The translations under genes were made by a program, and so were the position numbers. Shown piece after piece: positions 26,401-36,509 of a stretch of DNA of 64,000 nt (the stretch's first letter is position 1; each line of letters starts with the position of its first letter). The notes beneath the pieces are model-generated. The model searched no databases and had not been told where the DNA came from. It saw only the letters and a list, made by a program, of their open reading frames with translations. Location: positions 649,468 through 713,467 of the forward strand of contig CH002901.1 of the NCBI GenBank assembly GCA_000149265.1. The letters are read 5' to 3'. The stretch comes from Ciona savignyi. Its lineage: Eukaryota; Chordata; Ascidiacea; Phlebobranchia; Cionidae.

Positions 26401-28831
26401 ATAACCGAACGTAATTTCGTAATTACGCCCAGCTCTAAGTATATTACAGACATACATCGTCTGGTGATACTATGTATCACCCGCAATTGAAACCCAACAT
26501 ACGACGGTCGCGATAAATCTGACAGCAGTTGTAAAAAAATCTTTATCGCGCAATTTTCAATGGTATGTGCGTCAATCGGTATGTTCGAGATGAACAAACA
26601 ACTTCACACGCAGGGACAACGAGGCAGAGGTGCGGAACAATTCCATCTACGGGTTGGGCGTCTTGCTACAGAACGGTGGACCGGCAGCTACCCAACACTA
26701 CCCGCTAGTCTTGGGATCTTTATCGCAGGCTTTGGTCAAGGAGAAGTCACGCAGAGTGCTGGATAATATACTGGGAGCTGTGGCGAGGATGATAACGTCC
26801 AACAAAGAGCTGGTTCCGCTTCCTCAGGTCTGCCTGTTAACTGCGTTTAAATTCTCTATTCATTTTCAATTGAGTGGCTATAAAAACATATGTAAAGATG
26901 GAAAAGAATGCCACAGTTTAGACCTGAAACCGACTGGGTGATCTTTCCTTTGCCCAAACACTCCTAATATATATGATACGCTACTCGCTTTAAGAAAACA
27001 TTCTGCCGGAGTGAAATATTTGAACCTTAAGGTTTTTACAGCAAATTTTTTTTCCGCCACAAATTATTCCCATAATAAGTACAATTCTGTGAAAAATCGA
27101 CATATCCGAATAATCTCTTTCATATCCGCATTTTTAATGTCTTGCTAAGACTTTAATCTTTCCACAATTGATCTGTACGTCGGCGTTTTTAGGCAATTCT
27201 TTGTGATTGCAACAACGCCCTAGCTGTAAGAAAACACCGAAATATTCAAAACAGTTCACCTAAAACATTTTTTTCTGGCCAAGGTATCGAACCCGTGATG
27301 GGCTCGTCACAAAAACCTGTATTTGTATCGGTCGCTTAACCATTCGGCCATACGACCGTACTTCCCCTAAAACACTGCCATACGACCGTACTTGTCCTAA
27401 AACACTGCCATACGACCGTACTTGCCCTAAAACACTGCCATACGACCGTACTTGCCCTAAAACACTGCCATACGACCGTACTTGCCCTAAAACACTGCCA
27501 TACGACCGTACTTGCCCTAAAACACTGCCATACGACCGTACTTGCCCTAAAACACTGCCATACGACCGTACTTGCCCTAAAACATTTCCATACGACCGTA
27601 CTTGCCCTAAAACACTGCCATACGACCGTACTTGCCCTAAAACACTGCCATACGACCGTACTTGCCCTAAAACACTACCATACGACCGTACTTGTCCTAA
27701 AACACTGCCATACGACCGTACTTGTCCTAAAACACTGCCATACGACCGTACTTGCCCTAAAACACTGCCATACGACCGTACTTGCCCTAAAACACTACCA
27801 TACGACCGTACTTGTCCTAAAACACTGCCATACGACCGTACTTGTCCTAAAACACTGCCATACGACCGTACTTGTCCTAAAACACTGCCATACGACCGTA
27901 CTTGCCCTAAAACATTTCCATACGACCGTACTTGCCCTAAAACATTGCCATACGACCGTACTTGCCCTAAAACACTGCCATACGACCGTACTTGCCCTAA
28001 AACACTGCCATACGACCGTACTTGCCCTAAAACACTGCCATACGACCGTACTTGCCCTAAAACACTGCCATACGACCGTACTTGTCCTAAAACACTGCCA
28101 TACGACCGTACTTGTCCTAAAACACTGCCATACGACCGTACTTGCCCTAAAACACTGCCATACGACCGTACTTGTCCTAAAACACTGCCATACGACCGTA
28201 CTTGCCCTAAAACACTGCCATACGACCGTACTTGCCCTAAAACACTGCCATACGACCGTACTTGCCCTAAAACACTGCGATGTTAATCGTATCAAGTACC
28301 AAATACCCCATTCATCTACAGGTTTTACCAGTTTTCCTGGACCACCTGCCGCTCCAAGAGGACCACGACGAAGACCCCATTGTATACGGATGCCTCGCTA
28401 CTCTAATGCAGAATAGCGAGGTACGCGATGACCTAAAAGTGATGTCGAGAATTATGGAGATTTTCGCAGCGGTCAGCGTCGACGATGATGTTGATATAAG
28501 TAAGTGTTTTCACTGCTTTTATTCCGAATAATTTCTCGATTTTGTATCAGTTTTCCTCTCTGGCTTACCAATATTTCTATCGACGAATTTTCCCGGCGTT
28601 TACTGAAGGACCACCAGCCTCTACTTTTCCCGATTATCATTAGTCATCTACACATAGATAAAATAGAGTTTATACCAAATTTAAACAATTGCTCTTCCTG
28701 CAGAAGTGAAAACCGCTTTGCGTGCCGAGCTCGGCGCTTTCCGGTCACGTGACGAGAAAAAGTTGACCGAGTTGGTCACGTGTTTGGATCAGGAGACCGC
28801 TACCGTACTACAAAGTATGCTTTCCCCTTAA
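11414..28831 (+). CDS. IPO4: importin-4 (nuclear import receptor)
   Basis: Importin-beta-family HEAT-repeat receptor that carries histones and ribosomal proteins through nuclear pores under Ran control. Twenty-six exons: 11414-11512, 13046-13164, 13431-13656, 13954-14136, 14454-14519, 14895-14996, 15687-15770, 15993-16142, 16569-16622, 16770-16879, 17361-17469, 17834-17966, 18470-18583, 18832-18972, 19581-19704, 20054-20165, 20529-20625, 21388-21536, 22030-22147, 22458-22612, 24733-24816, 25421-25543, 25955-26085, 26614-26827, 28322-28499 and 28704-28831. All phases agree, giving 1100 codons; human IPO4 has 1081. Diagnostic stretches include RNAAMFALGQFSEYL, QAEYDEMLIEYCGE after an acidic run, and SFGAGTIAETI. 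Acidic loops (SDSDDEAG, EDDDDEG, DDDGEEEDE) interrupt the HEAT array. The assembly gap falls inside intron 20, and exons on both sides join in phase, so no coding sequence need be missing. Exon 19 could instead begin at the downstream AG, 15 bases in. Confidence 0.96.
11759..12463. mobile_element. inverted-repeat (MITE-like) element in IPO4 intron 1
   Basis: The left end ATGCGTCTAGAGACAGAACG, followed by GTAGTCTGATTTTT and GGCGCTATTTAT, is repeated in reverse complement at the right end (12398-12463), giving imperfect arms of about 60 bases. Inside, a CCAACCCTAACT-like stretch occurs twice in the same orientation (near 11876 and 12300), flanking a tRNA-Asp-like sequence. No clear target duplication was found. 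Superfamily unknown. Confidence 0.7.
12114..12184 (-). tRNA. tRNA-Asp(GTC)-like sequence, probably a pseudogene
   Basis: The minus strand matches eukaryotic tRNA-Asp closely: TTAGTGTAGTGG D-arm, CCTGTCACGCGGG anticodon region with GTC, and GGTTCGATTCCCC T-loop with box B. Three of the five T-stem pairs are lost, the first acceptor pair is A-A and the outer anticodon-stem pair is G-G, so a working tRNA is doubtful. It sits inside the inverted-repeat element and could be a captured gene or a SINE-like head. Confidence 0.6.
12690..12890. repeat. palindrome-rich block, GTGCACACTCGAG repeats
   Basis: Several inverted copies of TGCACACTT and of CACACTCGAG/CTCGAGTGTG occur together, with TATGGAAAGT and its complement. 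The same words (TATGGAAAGTACG, TGCACACTCGAG) stand left of the TIR element near 11720-11750, so this may be the other arm of a larger composite inverted repeat. Confidence 0.5.
15144..15326. mobile_element. hAT-type MITE with 8-bp target duplication
   Basis: It begins CAGGGGTGGGCAACTTT and carries GGGCCGG and TGTGGCCC words typical of short non-autonomous hAT elements. It is flanked by TGTTAGGT (15136-15143) and TGTTGGGT (15327-15334), seven of eight bases matching, as expected for hAT insertion. It lies in IPO4 intron 6. Confidence 0.75.
17566..17697 (+). mobile_element. short retroposon with (TAAAC)n-type tail
   Basis: It contains GCGGCCACGTCTAATTTT and GACGTGTTCTAACCACTGTC, and ends AAAATAAACTAAACT. 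The same order is found in reverse orientation at 60297-60470. It lies in IPO4 intron 11. Family name unknown. Confidence 0.5.
19140..19256 (+). mobile_element. SINE-A 3' half
   Basis: Only the 3' part is present: CAATAGCTCCGGTAACCCGA through GGTTTTCCCATTCA and the TATCC tail. It lies in IPO4 intron 14. 5' truncation is normal for SINE insertions. Confidence 0.85.
21611..21724. repeat. two-copy tandem duplication in IPO4 intron 18
   Basis: CCTTGCCCT(A/G)CAAAACTTTA, then GGTTTT and TCGGTTGGGTATTTAACAG, occurs at 21611-21659 and again at 21671-21724 with a few changes. Confidence 0.85.
23093..23205 (-). mobile_element. SINE-B (tRNA-derived), inverted
   Basis: The plus strand reads a reversed box B region (AAGTTTCGAGCACATGATGG), then GTATCGGTCGCGTTAACCAT and CGCCACATGACCATACT, i.e. 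a minus-strand tRNA-like head with GGCGAAATGGTTAA as box A. Same family as 27278 and 34081. It lies in IPO4 intron 20. Confidence 0.7.
23220..23711 (-). other. unrecognised open, GC-richer stretch beside the gap
   Basis: The minus strand is open for long stretches. From 23408 down to 23220 it reads a frame containing LEENPNMASVPIPLNIAV and AVLETINHGCRCDIPILIT. From 23711 down to about 23583 another frame runs open to a GTAAAC donor-like site. Base composition is richer in G and C than the surrounding intron. The last part weakly recalls TRPM-channel N-terminal sequence, which I do not regard as established. It could be a gene fragment, a nested gene or a misplaced contig end. Confidence 0.25.
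23712..24522. other. assembly gap, 811 N
   Basis: A run of unknown bases. It lies between IPO4 exons 20 and 21, which join in phase and align continuously with human IPO4. Open frames drawn across it are meaningless. Confidence 1.
25630..25826 (+). mobile_element. SINE-A, head missing, decayed
   Basis: It starts at the GGTTGTGT..GGACAAGACAC body block, continues through TGGATTCTACCAAATTA and ACAACACACTACAATAG, and ends TTTTCCCATTCACTAAGATAA plus ATCTTATCC. It lies in IPO4 intron 22. Confidence 0.8.
26159..26437. mobile_element. hAT-like MITE, GTAATTACG-rich
   Basis: The left end TAGAGATGGGTGTAATT and the right end, whose complement reads TAGAGCTGGGCGTAATTACG, form terminal inverted repeats about 279 bases apart. 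The interior is filled with TACGTAATTACG-like words. Flanks GTTATAGT and AGTATATT match at only five of eight bases, so the target duplication is uncertain. It lies in IPO4 intron 23. Confidence 0.65.
27278..27360 (-). mobile_element. SINE-B whose 5' end seeds the minisatellite
   Basis: The minus strand reads TACGGTCGTATGGCCGAATG then GTTAAGCGACCGATAC (box A) and CATCACGGGTTCGATACC (box B), a Ser/Leu-like tRNA head. Its first 13 bases, in plus-strand form CCATACGACCGTA, are the first part of the tandem unit that follows. Confidence 0.8.
27348..28277. repeat. 30-bp minisatellite, 31 units, IPO4 intron 24
   Basis: Exactly 31 units of CCATACGACCGTA plus CTTGCCCTAAAACACTG, 930 bases, with no length variation. 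Variants are point changes only: CTTGCC/CTTGTC/CTTCCC and CACTG/CACTA/CATTT/CATTG. Units 11-14 and 15-18 share a CACTA, GTCC, GTCC order, suggesting a four-unit (120-bp) duplication. The unit length is a multiple of three and stop-free on both strands, so long artificial open frames appear. It ends 44 bases before exon 25. Confidence 0.98.
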
Positions 28832-29550
28832 ACTCAGTCCGAAGTCGAACCAGCCTTCGGTGCAAATTGCAATATCTTCTTCCTGACCGTAAACGCCGTC
28901 GGTCCCGAGTTCGATTCCAAAGTGCCTGCGCTTGTTTTTCTTGGCTTAGTACATCTTTGGCACAAGGTGCTTCAAATTTAGAAAATAACGCTATTTATTT
29001 CTTTTGTTATTGCTGCGTAGGTTATTTTCTGCATGGTTTTGCAGACTCGTTGTAAGTTGATCACAAAATGCCGCACGTTCCCTTTAAACTCCTAACTCTT
29101 TTCATTCTGCATGTGTTCACTGTTTAACACTGTTTCAAATTGTGTTTGTTTCAAGCAAATATTTAAATTAGTTGCTTGACTACACAAATTTTAAAATTAT
29201 GTCTCCAAACCAAACTTTTTTTAGTTAAAAATTCCTGCGACTTTAATTGACAAATCTTTGGTGGAGATATTTTTGGTGATGTTTTATTACAAATACAAAT
29301 AAAAAAGGGAAACTACAGTTTGTTTGACAAGCTTTGGACGGGATTGGATATTTTTTTTGGTTGACCCAAGTTTTGTACCATCTATCACGCCCGTCATCTC
29401 CACTTTTTAACCGCCCCCGCGCTGAACATTTGGTCACACAACTGATATTTACCTCCGACGTTGTGCGTCCAGAATTGCGAAATTGCGAGTTTGATTTTGG
29501 GAGACTATTTTATAGAGGAAATCTTGGTTGTTTTGCGTCTTGCATACGGG

Positions 29551-29645
29551 TAGTTTAGTTTATTTTTGTGCTTCTTTAAATTAATGAAAAAAGCTAGGTT
29601 AAAACGACAAACTTACCGTAGTTAAAACATGACAGCTGTATGCAC
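29551..29645 (-). mobile_element. TAAAC-tailed retroposon fragment
   Basis: The plus strand reads TAGTTTAGTTTATTTTTGTG, then TTAAAACGACAAACTTACCG and TAGTTAAAAC. The same run of words occurs at 61629-61730 (AAAACGTCAAACTGCGGTAG then TTAAAAC). Inverted copy of an unnamed family. Confidence 0.5.
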
Positions 29646-31159
29646 ATGATACGAATTAAGCTACTCCCATAATTGTGGAATGGTTTCATCGAAATCGTAG
29701 CCTGTATGCCCACGGTGTGATAGTCGAGCAGTAACGTTTGTATTATGCCGCCCTAAAGTGTTAATTGCGCAGTGGAGTTTATTAATAAACTTGGTTGTTT
29801 CGGAGGAAAATTTAAAAAAAACAAAGCCATTTTAAAAACACAAGTTTATAGGTGGAACTTTGTTAAAGTTTGATTATTTCAAAAAGTTTTCTTTCATTTA
29901 AAGACATTTTCTAAGTAAGTATAGGCAAGCTTTTAATTAAAAATAGACTTAAAAACAAATTGATAGTAATGATTTGTATACCAGAAAGTTATGTGGAATG
30001 CACCTGGTCCCCGTTGGACATCTATTAGCATAATAGTCTATTCCTATGTTTAAACGATGCTTGAACCAATAATGATAGAAATATTGTTTTTATGCACTTA
30101 ATTTATCAGAATAATCTACCTTTGCTAGTTTAAAAATACGCGAACGATAGGAAGAAAATCTTGTAAATATGTGAGGAAAATGTTTATGTGTAGAGTTCAG
30201 TGATCTGTGACCAAACTGGAACAATGTATTAGGCATGCGCCTCCACTTTTATAATAAACGTCATGCTTTCTTTAAAACCTAACCCAATACATTAATCATA
30301 TAATCAAATTGGCCGATTAACTCTCGTATGGACACGCTGGGAAATGGAAAGTCTTTTATATTTTTAATTGTTTATGCATTGGGGAAATGCGCAAAGTAGA
30401 AAAAGAAGAAAACAATCGCCATCAACAAAATACAATAACACACCATAAAAATGACCTCAAATGTGTTAGCTAACCGTAATCCATTTTTAACAGTCGAAAA
30501 AACTAACCCCTGCCCAAACTGCTACTTTTAAGCAACAAGAAACTGCCATTAATGTAATTTTAAAAAACTTTTATATTCTTCGAATATGTATTTATAAGCC
30601 AACCAAATAAGTTGATGGTAATCTCTGTCGTTTAATTGAGTTCCCCAGTAAAATACCTATGATTGCGTATTATAATTTTTCACCACTTGAAAATCGGAGC
30701 CATCACCCGAACAGACTTAAATCAACGAAGTTGAACCCAACCGAACGGGATTGTGGTTAGCAAGTCTGGGTTGGGTAAAGGGGTCAGAGGTTAGTGATTG
30801 GCAGTTGCCGCAGTAGGTTTATATCCGCAAGGGTTTAAACACGTGCGGATCCAATCCTGTGCCGGTTAAGCTCCTTGTATGGTTATAACTCCAGTGTGGG
30901 TTCAATTTTTTAAATTTAATGTAAAAGCATTTCCGTGTAAATTAAATTCCACGCGGGTTCAATCTTTTGCAAATTTATCTCGTGCCGTTTAAACGAGTGG
31001 ATTCGCTTAAGGTTGTAAAAAGGAAAAAGCACACGACTTGCTGTTACAATTTTGCAAATATTGTCTCTGTCGAAATGACGATACATTGCTAAACGCTGCA
31101 AATTTGGAGAAGCGAAGTTTAACCAACAATAATTGTGTAAAAAAGATGAAAATGAAGTA

Positions 31160-31681
31160 CAGTCCCCGCTTGACGATCACCTCGATAACACGACCACCTC
31201 ATTATCAGGACCACTTTAGTGCGGTACCAAATAATTTACTATGCTTATGCATTGTATACTGTTTCAATAACGCGACCACCCCGGTTTCCAGACCAGGACC
31301 GCCATTTTTTGGTCCAAAACTTCAAATTTAACCCCGCTAAAGCGACCACACGTGCCCAATAATGTGCTTTTGTCACCAAAATAATAAGTTTAAATTTCTT
31401 CTGTGATCAAAACAATAAGGTTACATGAGCGCGTACGCACACACAAAGAAAATTGTGGCTAACAGAACTGAATTTTATAAGATAAATTTCAGAACTAACA
31501 GTTGTTTAAAATCTTTTTGCAAAAAATAATGGCATTTGGTAAATATTTAGTAAAAAGGCAAACGTTTTGGCTGCATATGACGACAACTTGCTTTAAAGCA
31601 AAATTCGCCAACACGACCAGCCCGCTAACGCGACCGCTTGATGACGGTCCCATAGGTGGTCAGGTAAGCGGGGTTCCACTG
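31160..31681. mobile_element. pogo/Tc1-type MITE, long form
   Basis: Begins CAGTCCCCGCTTGACGA and ends GTAAGCGGGGTTCCACTG, bounded by TA on each side (31158-31159, 31682-31683). GCGACCAC/GGTCGCG words recur through both halves. Compared with the copy at 63297-63544 it has about 240 extra central bases. Superfamily inferred from TA flanks and CAGT ends; no transposase is encoded. Confidence 0.78.
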
Positions 31682-31916
31682 TATATACAATAAAACTAAA
31701 TACTTTACACGTATCAAGTTTTATTTAAAGCATTGCAACGTGCATTAGAGCGTTAAATACATAAGCAGTCAAACGGAAACCCGCAGAATAGCAGGCCGAG
31801 GTAGGTTTTGTGAATCTTAGTTCATCACCAATTGTACTTGTGGGAAGGACATCATCAGTTTAAATTGTTCAGGGCGGCTAAAACATATTTGCGAAGAGAT
31901 AAGAGATTTAGTTGAG

Positions 31917-34900
31917 ATGGCTGCACCGGTAAGCTAACATAAAGAACATTTTGAAGTATATAATTTTATTTCTAATTATTTTGAATAGGAAAATTCCAGA
32001 TTTGGTGCGATAGTGCTATTTCTAAATGCTTGGATGATGGCTTCAGCAACTGGTTATCACGTGACTATCCTAAATCCTATTGCGCCTGTCATGGTGAAGT
32101 TGTTCAATCAAACGTATTTGGTGAGTTGAATAATTATATATTTAAATAGTCACCGTATTATAAAGTAATGAATCGGTGTTACAGGGAAGAAATGGTGTCC
32201 CTATACCCGATTCCCTATCCCTAAGCATTACGTCCATTGTAAATTCGATTATATTTGTCGGAGCCTTGGTTGGAGGAGTTGGGACAAAATTTCTGTTGGG
32301 TTGGTTTTCTCCAAAACGTGTGATGCAGTTGGGGCATGTGACGAGTCTGTTTTCTATCATTGTGGTGTCATTAATTGGTGGCCTTACCGGTTCATACGAA
32401 GCGATAATCATTGGACGATTATTTACCGGATTGAATGTCGGAATCTCATACAGTTAAGTATAGCGTTCTTTTATCTTATTACGTTATTGTGCAGAGTTAT
32501 ACATTGCATACATACTATTTCCATAGATTTGCCTTCGCTTATGGTTTCTGAAACAAGCGCACCAGGAAAGCTTGGATTCTGGCAGAGTGTGGTTGGTTCT
32601 GCTGTTGCATCTGGTTTCTTGATAGCTGCCACACTTGGACACCCTAAGGTTTTCAGCAAATACACGATTGAAATTATAACTAACAACTCAAATTAACAGG
32701 TCTTAGGTACGATGGCACTGTGGCCACTAAGCGTTGCACTGGCAGGGGTACCAGCAATTATTTATTTGATCAGCAGCATTTGGTTGCCGGAATCTCCTTT
32801 TTATCTAATAAGGAATGGAATGCAAGATGAGGCTGTTGAAACACTCCAGAAACTTCGTTTAGGATCCAAGGTTGTATGACCGAATAGGTTCAAAATTATG
32901 ATGTGTAATAACTGTGTAAAATGGATTACTAAAGTTTTTATCACCTGTAGGAAGACATTGTGGAAGAAATTGAAAAGATAAAAAACGAAATGAAAGACAT
33001 CGAACATGTTGGAATTATGGAAATGCTAAAAACTAAGCAATATCGGTTAGTGTAAATCAAAGCTAAAAAACGTTGCCTTAGTACTTTAAAAGCAAGCCGA
33101 TTGTGTTTATACAAAATTTTTTTGTTCTTCCAAAAAAACTGTTTTACAACCACTTATTACCGCAGAAATCAGTTTTTTGCAGTACTTGTCATTTATGCCA
33201 ACTTGATTTTGGTCGGTATTCATACCTTCGTCATTTACTCCGACCAAATATTTTTGAGCGCTGGCATAGCAGCAGAGACGGTGACATTCGCTACCATTGG
33301 AGTTTTCGCTTTGTCCTTTATTGCCACTATTGTAGGGGTAAGTGTTTATTATAATCAAGACTTAAACGCAACAATTGACTAAAATTACTGTAAACGCGTT
33401 TTGTCGTACTAACCTGCCCTTTGTAGTCGAAAATCGTGGACAGATTTGGTGGTTACAAAGTTAACATTGTTTCGAACATCATCCTTCTTTTCGCCATGGT
33501 TTTGTTTACCATCAGCCGAGCCACTAACCACCTTGCACCAACCGCGATGCCATACGTTGCTATAGTATCTGTTGCAATTTACATGTGCGGGTAAGTGCAA
33601 AATGCCTTTAGTACAAATTGATCGCAAACCATTTAGAAGAAAATGTGGTTATTGACGCTTAAATGACACTTTTTAGATGGTCTGGAGGGAGTAATTTGGC
33701 AGTTTTTGCGCTGGCTGGCGACCTTACAATTGAACCGACTCGAGCAACTGCATATGGCTATGGTGCAGCTCTTTTGTGGACGCTTGCATGGTTCGCTACC
33801 TTTATACCGCCGTATTTGCAGGTAGAGTTGTATGCGACTTGCAGCAGGCTATATTCAAACTTGGTGTTAGGCCTACCGTCCAACAGTGGGGAAAGGGCAG
33901 TCGGAGTGTTTTATGGGTTAAATGCAGAGTGTTTATTGTGTGTATTTTTCTTTCATATGATCTTGAATCTTGCTCTCCACATCACAAGGTTATCTACCGA
34001 CAAATGACAAATTTAAAGGTTTGACGGGTACCATAACACGCACACAAGAATAATAAAGACATACAAGGTGGCTATAATTGTACGGTCGTGTGGCCGAGTG
34101 GTTAACGTGACCGATACATATACCGACTCTTATACAAAACACGGGCCGAGTAAAATAAAAATAAATAAGAATAAAAATAAATAAAAAAGTGGCTATAACT
34201 ATTGAAGACACAGTGATTCGATCGGTAATGAAGTGAAAAGACGATTATTTTATGGTAAAATGTCTATATTTAACAAAATACCAAAAACAAGGGGAACAAA
34301 TTTAACATTTTGACACGACAACTATTCCCATAAAGGACAAGGTTTTCAAGCTTACTATTGCATTACCACCAAAATAATGGCCAGCATTTTATGCTATCTT
34401 GAAATTAACGTGTTAACGAGATTTAGGATAAGGCACTTCTCATCTGGGATTAGTTAGCCACCTTGCAACACTGGGCCAAAAGTCAAACGTAACGCGTTTG
34501 TGGTAAAATTGTCTAGACCGTAGAGTCTTTTTCCCGGTCTATTGGTTACCGAGACCTTACCCTGGGTAAAAGTAATTATTTTAATATTATTTATAAAAGT
34601 CTATACTCATGCAGACAACGTTTAGTTTCTAATAAAAAAATTAATGTAAAACTATATGTGTGTAAATTCCAATGATCATACAATGTCACTTAATGATTAA
34701 ACACTATGTAATAAAATTGGTATAAATTAGATTTTCGTGCAAAGATTTTGTAAAGATTACTACAGTTCAACAAGTTACTTAAAACTATAAATTTGCAACT
34801 GCAAGCAATTGTTCAGTAACGACAACTTTATTTAACAAAAAAGGTTACCGATTTTTTATTTGTCATTTCACTTTTTAGTTATTATAATAGCTGTGCTTTA

Positions 34901-36509
34901 GTGTGATAAATCTTTTATTACAAAAGGTACAACAACATATTCTTTAATAAATTTGCACTACAATGGACAAATAACCAGTCGGTTGTATCCCTGGGCACGA
35001 CATTTAGCTGTAGTTGTTTAACATAGTTAAACTTACATTTGCCAACTCTAAAATCCGATTCTGACTAATTTGTCGATTCTGACTAAAAGATTTGCCGATC
35101 CTACAAAAAAATCGTATTTTGCAGATTTTTTTTCCCGATTTGCAAAACATTTTAAAACAACAATTTTGCTGGTTTTGCAAATCAGCAAAATTGTTTTTTC
35201 CGGTTTACAAAAGAATTTTGCTGATTGCCTAAAAACGTTTGCAGATCGGCAAAAAGGATTTGCAGATCGGCAAAGTATTTTTGTCGATCAAGAAATCTTT
35301 AATTGATTGTAAAATAGTATTGCAAACTGTATGGAAGTTTCCGTGGTGGGGGGTGCATGCTACTAACTTGATTTGTCCAACAATACATACGACATGTCAT
35401 ATCATTTGGCTGAAAATATTTAATGCAATGGTTTTGTTGATTTTGTGAGGCCAGTGGTCTCTGACCGGGTGCCATTTGAATTGTGTATACCATGAGATGC
35501 GACACTTAGGCCGTTCCACTGTTTAATCTAGCCCAGTGTTCCGCAACCTTTTTACTTGAGGCACATTTACAAACTTAATGAATTTGACGGCACATTGCAG
35601 TCAAAATGTTAATAATGTTATACTTAGTATCTTTTATGATAAAGTTATACGCAGTATCCTTTATGAAATGCAATATTTGCGATTATTTTAATAAACACAA
35701 TCGCTAAATATTAGGCTTAATGTGCGTTTTACAATTTTGCATAAAATACTTCGGCAAAATTGCCGTGGGTTTTCCACCATACCGCAAACGAATTTTTCGC
35801 TCGAAACAGAACCGTAAGCTACAAAGTATAAACGGTTGGACGTAAATGGGCAAGCTATAACCAACATTAATATGGCCAAGATAATTTGAATAAACAAAGC
35901 ATGACTTGACAGCGCTTAGTTCCCTATATTATTTTTTATCAATTACCCTTTGAAAATGATGGAGACACTTTAATTTCCCGCGGTTTTTTTCTTTTTTTGC
36001 TACGTGACAGACATTTACGGTTACCCGCTGAAGTGATTAACGCATCAAGTGAAAACGTTTCCTAATGCTAACTAACATATTTATTACTTACATCGCCACT
36101 TTATTTTACAAAAATCCCTAGGTGGATTCCCTTCAGTCCAAAATGGCCAGAAAATATACCGTTTTTTAATACTCAATAATTGGGACTGGACAGCATTTTT
36201 TATTCCAAATTGTAAAGAAAGTAGTTTTTTAAAATGAATTTGAAATACACGATTGAATCTAAATTTTACTTCAATTTCATCTTTCATTGTGTTTCTACAT
36301 GATCTAGCTCTTTAGTCAATTATTTATACCTTTTGTCAGTTAAACGGGTTAATTTGTTTAAATCCCAGATTGGACTCGGTCCCTACATGCTTTCACTGTG
36401 GCTGTTTTTCGACATCGTGTTTCTCGTCTACCATATATTTCGGATTCCCGAGACAACAACAAGAACCACAACTGAAATACAGGATTATTTCCGTGGGAAG
36501 GCACTTTGA
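31917..36509 (+). CDS. SLC2-like sugar transporter, copy A (intact)
   Basis: Facilitative sugar transporter of the major facilitator superfamily, divergent from named GLUTs. Exons: 31917-31928, 31989-32120, 32185-32452, 32527-32648, 32700-32870, 32951-33045, 33166-33337, 33427-33590, 33677-33821 and 36369-36509, in phase, 473 aa (GLUTs are near 500). Family marks: IIIGRLFTGLNVG after TM4, LMVSETSAPGKLGFWQ, WLPESPFYL (the PESPR motif with Phe for Arg), VDRFGGYK between TM8 and TM9, and IPETTTRTTTEI at the C-terminus (PETKGRT motif). The TM7 QQLSG motif and TM10 PGPIPW are absent, so sugar specificity is open. Exon 1 codes for only MAAP. A GTTCAG acceptor-like site lies about 45 bases upstream. 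AATAAA at 36825-36830 probably ends the transcript. Intron 9 (2547 bases) is swollen with repeats. It is a tail-to-tail duplicate of the minus-strand gene at 38176-42366. Confidence 0.92.
34081..34150 (+). mobile_element. SINE-B head fragment
   Basis: TACGGTCGTGTGGCCGAGTG then GTTAACGTGACCGATAC is the best-preserved box A copy of this family (TGGCCGAGTGGTTA). It ends with an ACACGGGCCGAG remnant of box B. It lies in copy A intron 9. Confidence 0.72.
34970..35015 (+). mobile_element. SINE-A body fragment
   Basis: ACCAGTCGGTTGTATCCCTG then GGCACGACATTTAGC matches the first part of the SINE-A body only. Confidence 0.6.
35045..35330. repeat. degenerate TTTGCAGATCGGCAAAA-type tandem repeat
   Basis: Words such as TTTGCCGATC, TTTGCAGATCGGCAAAA and TTTTGCTGATTGCC recur every 22-35 bases. 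The two units near 35240-35275 are nearly identical. The chance open frame across it repeats FAD(R/P). It lies in copy A intron 9. Confidence 0.7.
35534..35595. mobile_element. hAT-type terminal fragment
   Basis: CAGTGTTCCGCAACCTTTTT followed by GAGGCACAT looks like the left end of a hAT element. No matching right end was found within about 600 bases. Confidence 0.45.

Larger units (their letters stand above)
28832..31916. other. spacer between IPO4 and SLC2-like copy A
   Basis: It holds the IPO4 3' UTR, with AATAAA at 29298-29303 as one possible poly(A) signal. It also holds a TAAAC-tailed retroposon fragment near 29551, CACG-rich degenerate repeats near 30840-31010 and a TA-flanked MITE (31160-31681). 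No further gene was recognised. Confidence 0.55.

Noticed and set aside
27348-28277. CRISPR-like regular repeat array
   Set aside because: There are no variable spacers: the whole 30-bp period is repeated, in an animal intron. It is a minisatellite.
27795-28295. Long open frames on both strands with ten-residue repeats (PYDRTCPKTL; VVWQCFRAST)
   Set aside because: They are read-through of the 30-bp minisatellite, which has no stop in these frames; it lies in an IPO4 intron and shows no coding signal of its own.
29243-29558. Overlapping frames on both strands downstream of IPO4
   Set aside because: Neither resembles a known protein and both lie in the presumed 3' UTR or spacer.
31038-31331. 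97-codon frame with Pro/Thr-rich end
   Set aside because: It runs into the pogo-type MITE; the same peptide-like pattern appears in the MITE copy at 63251-63448.
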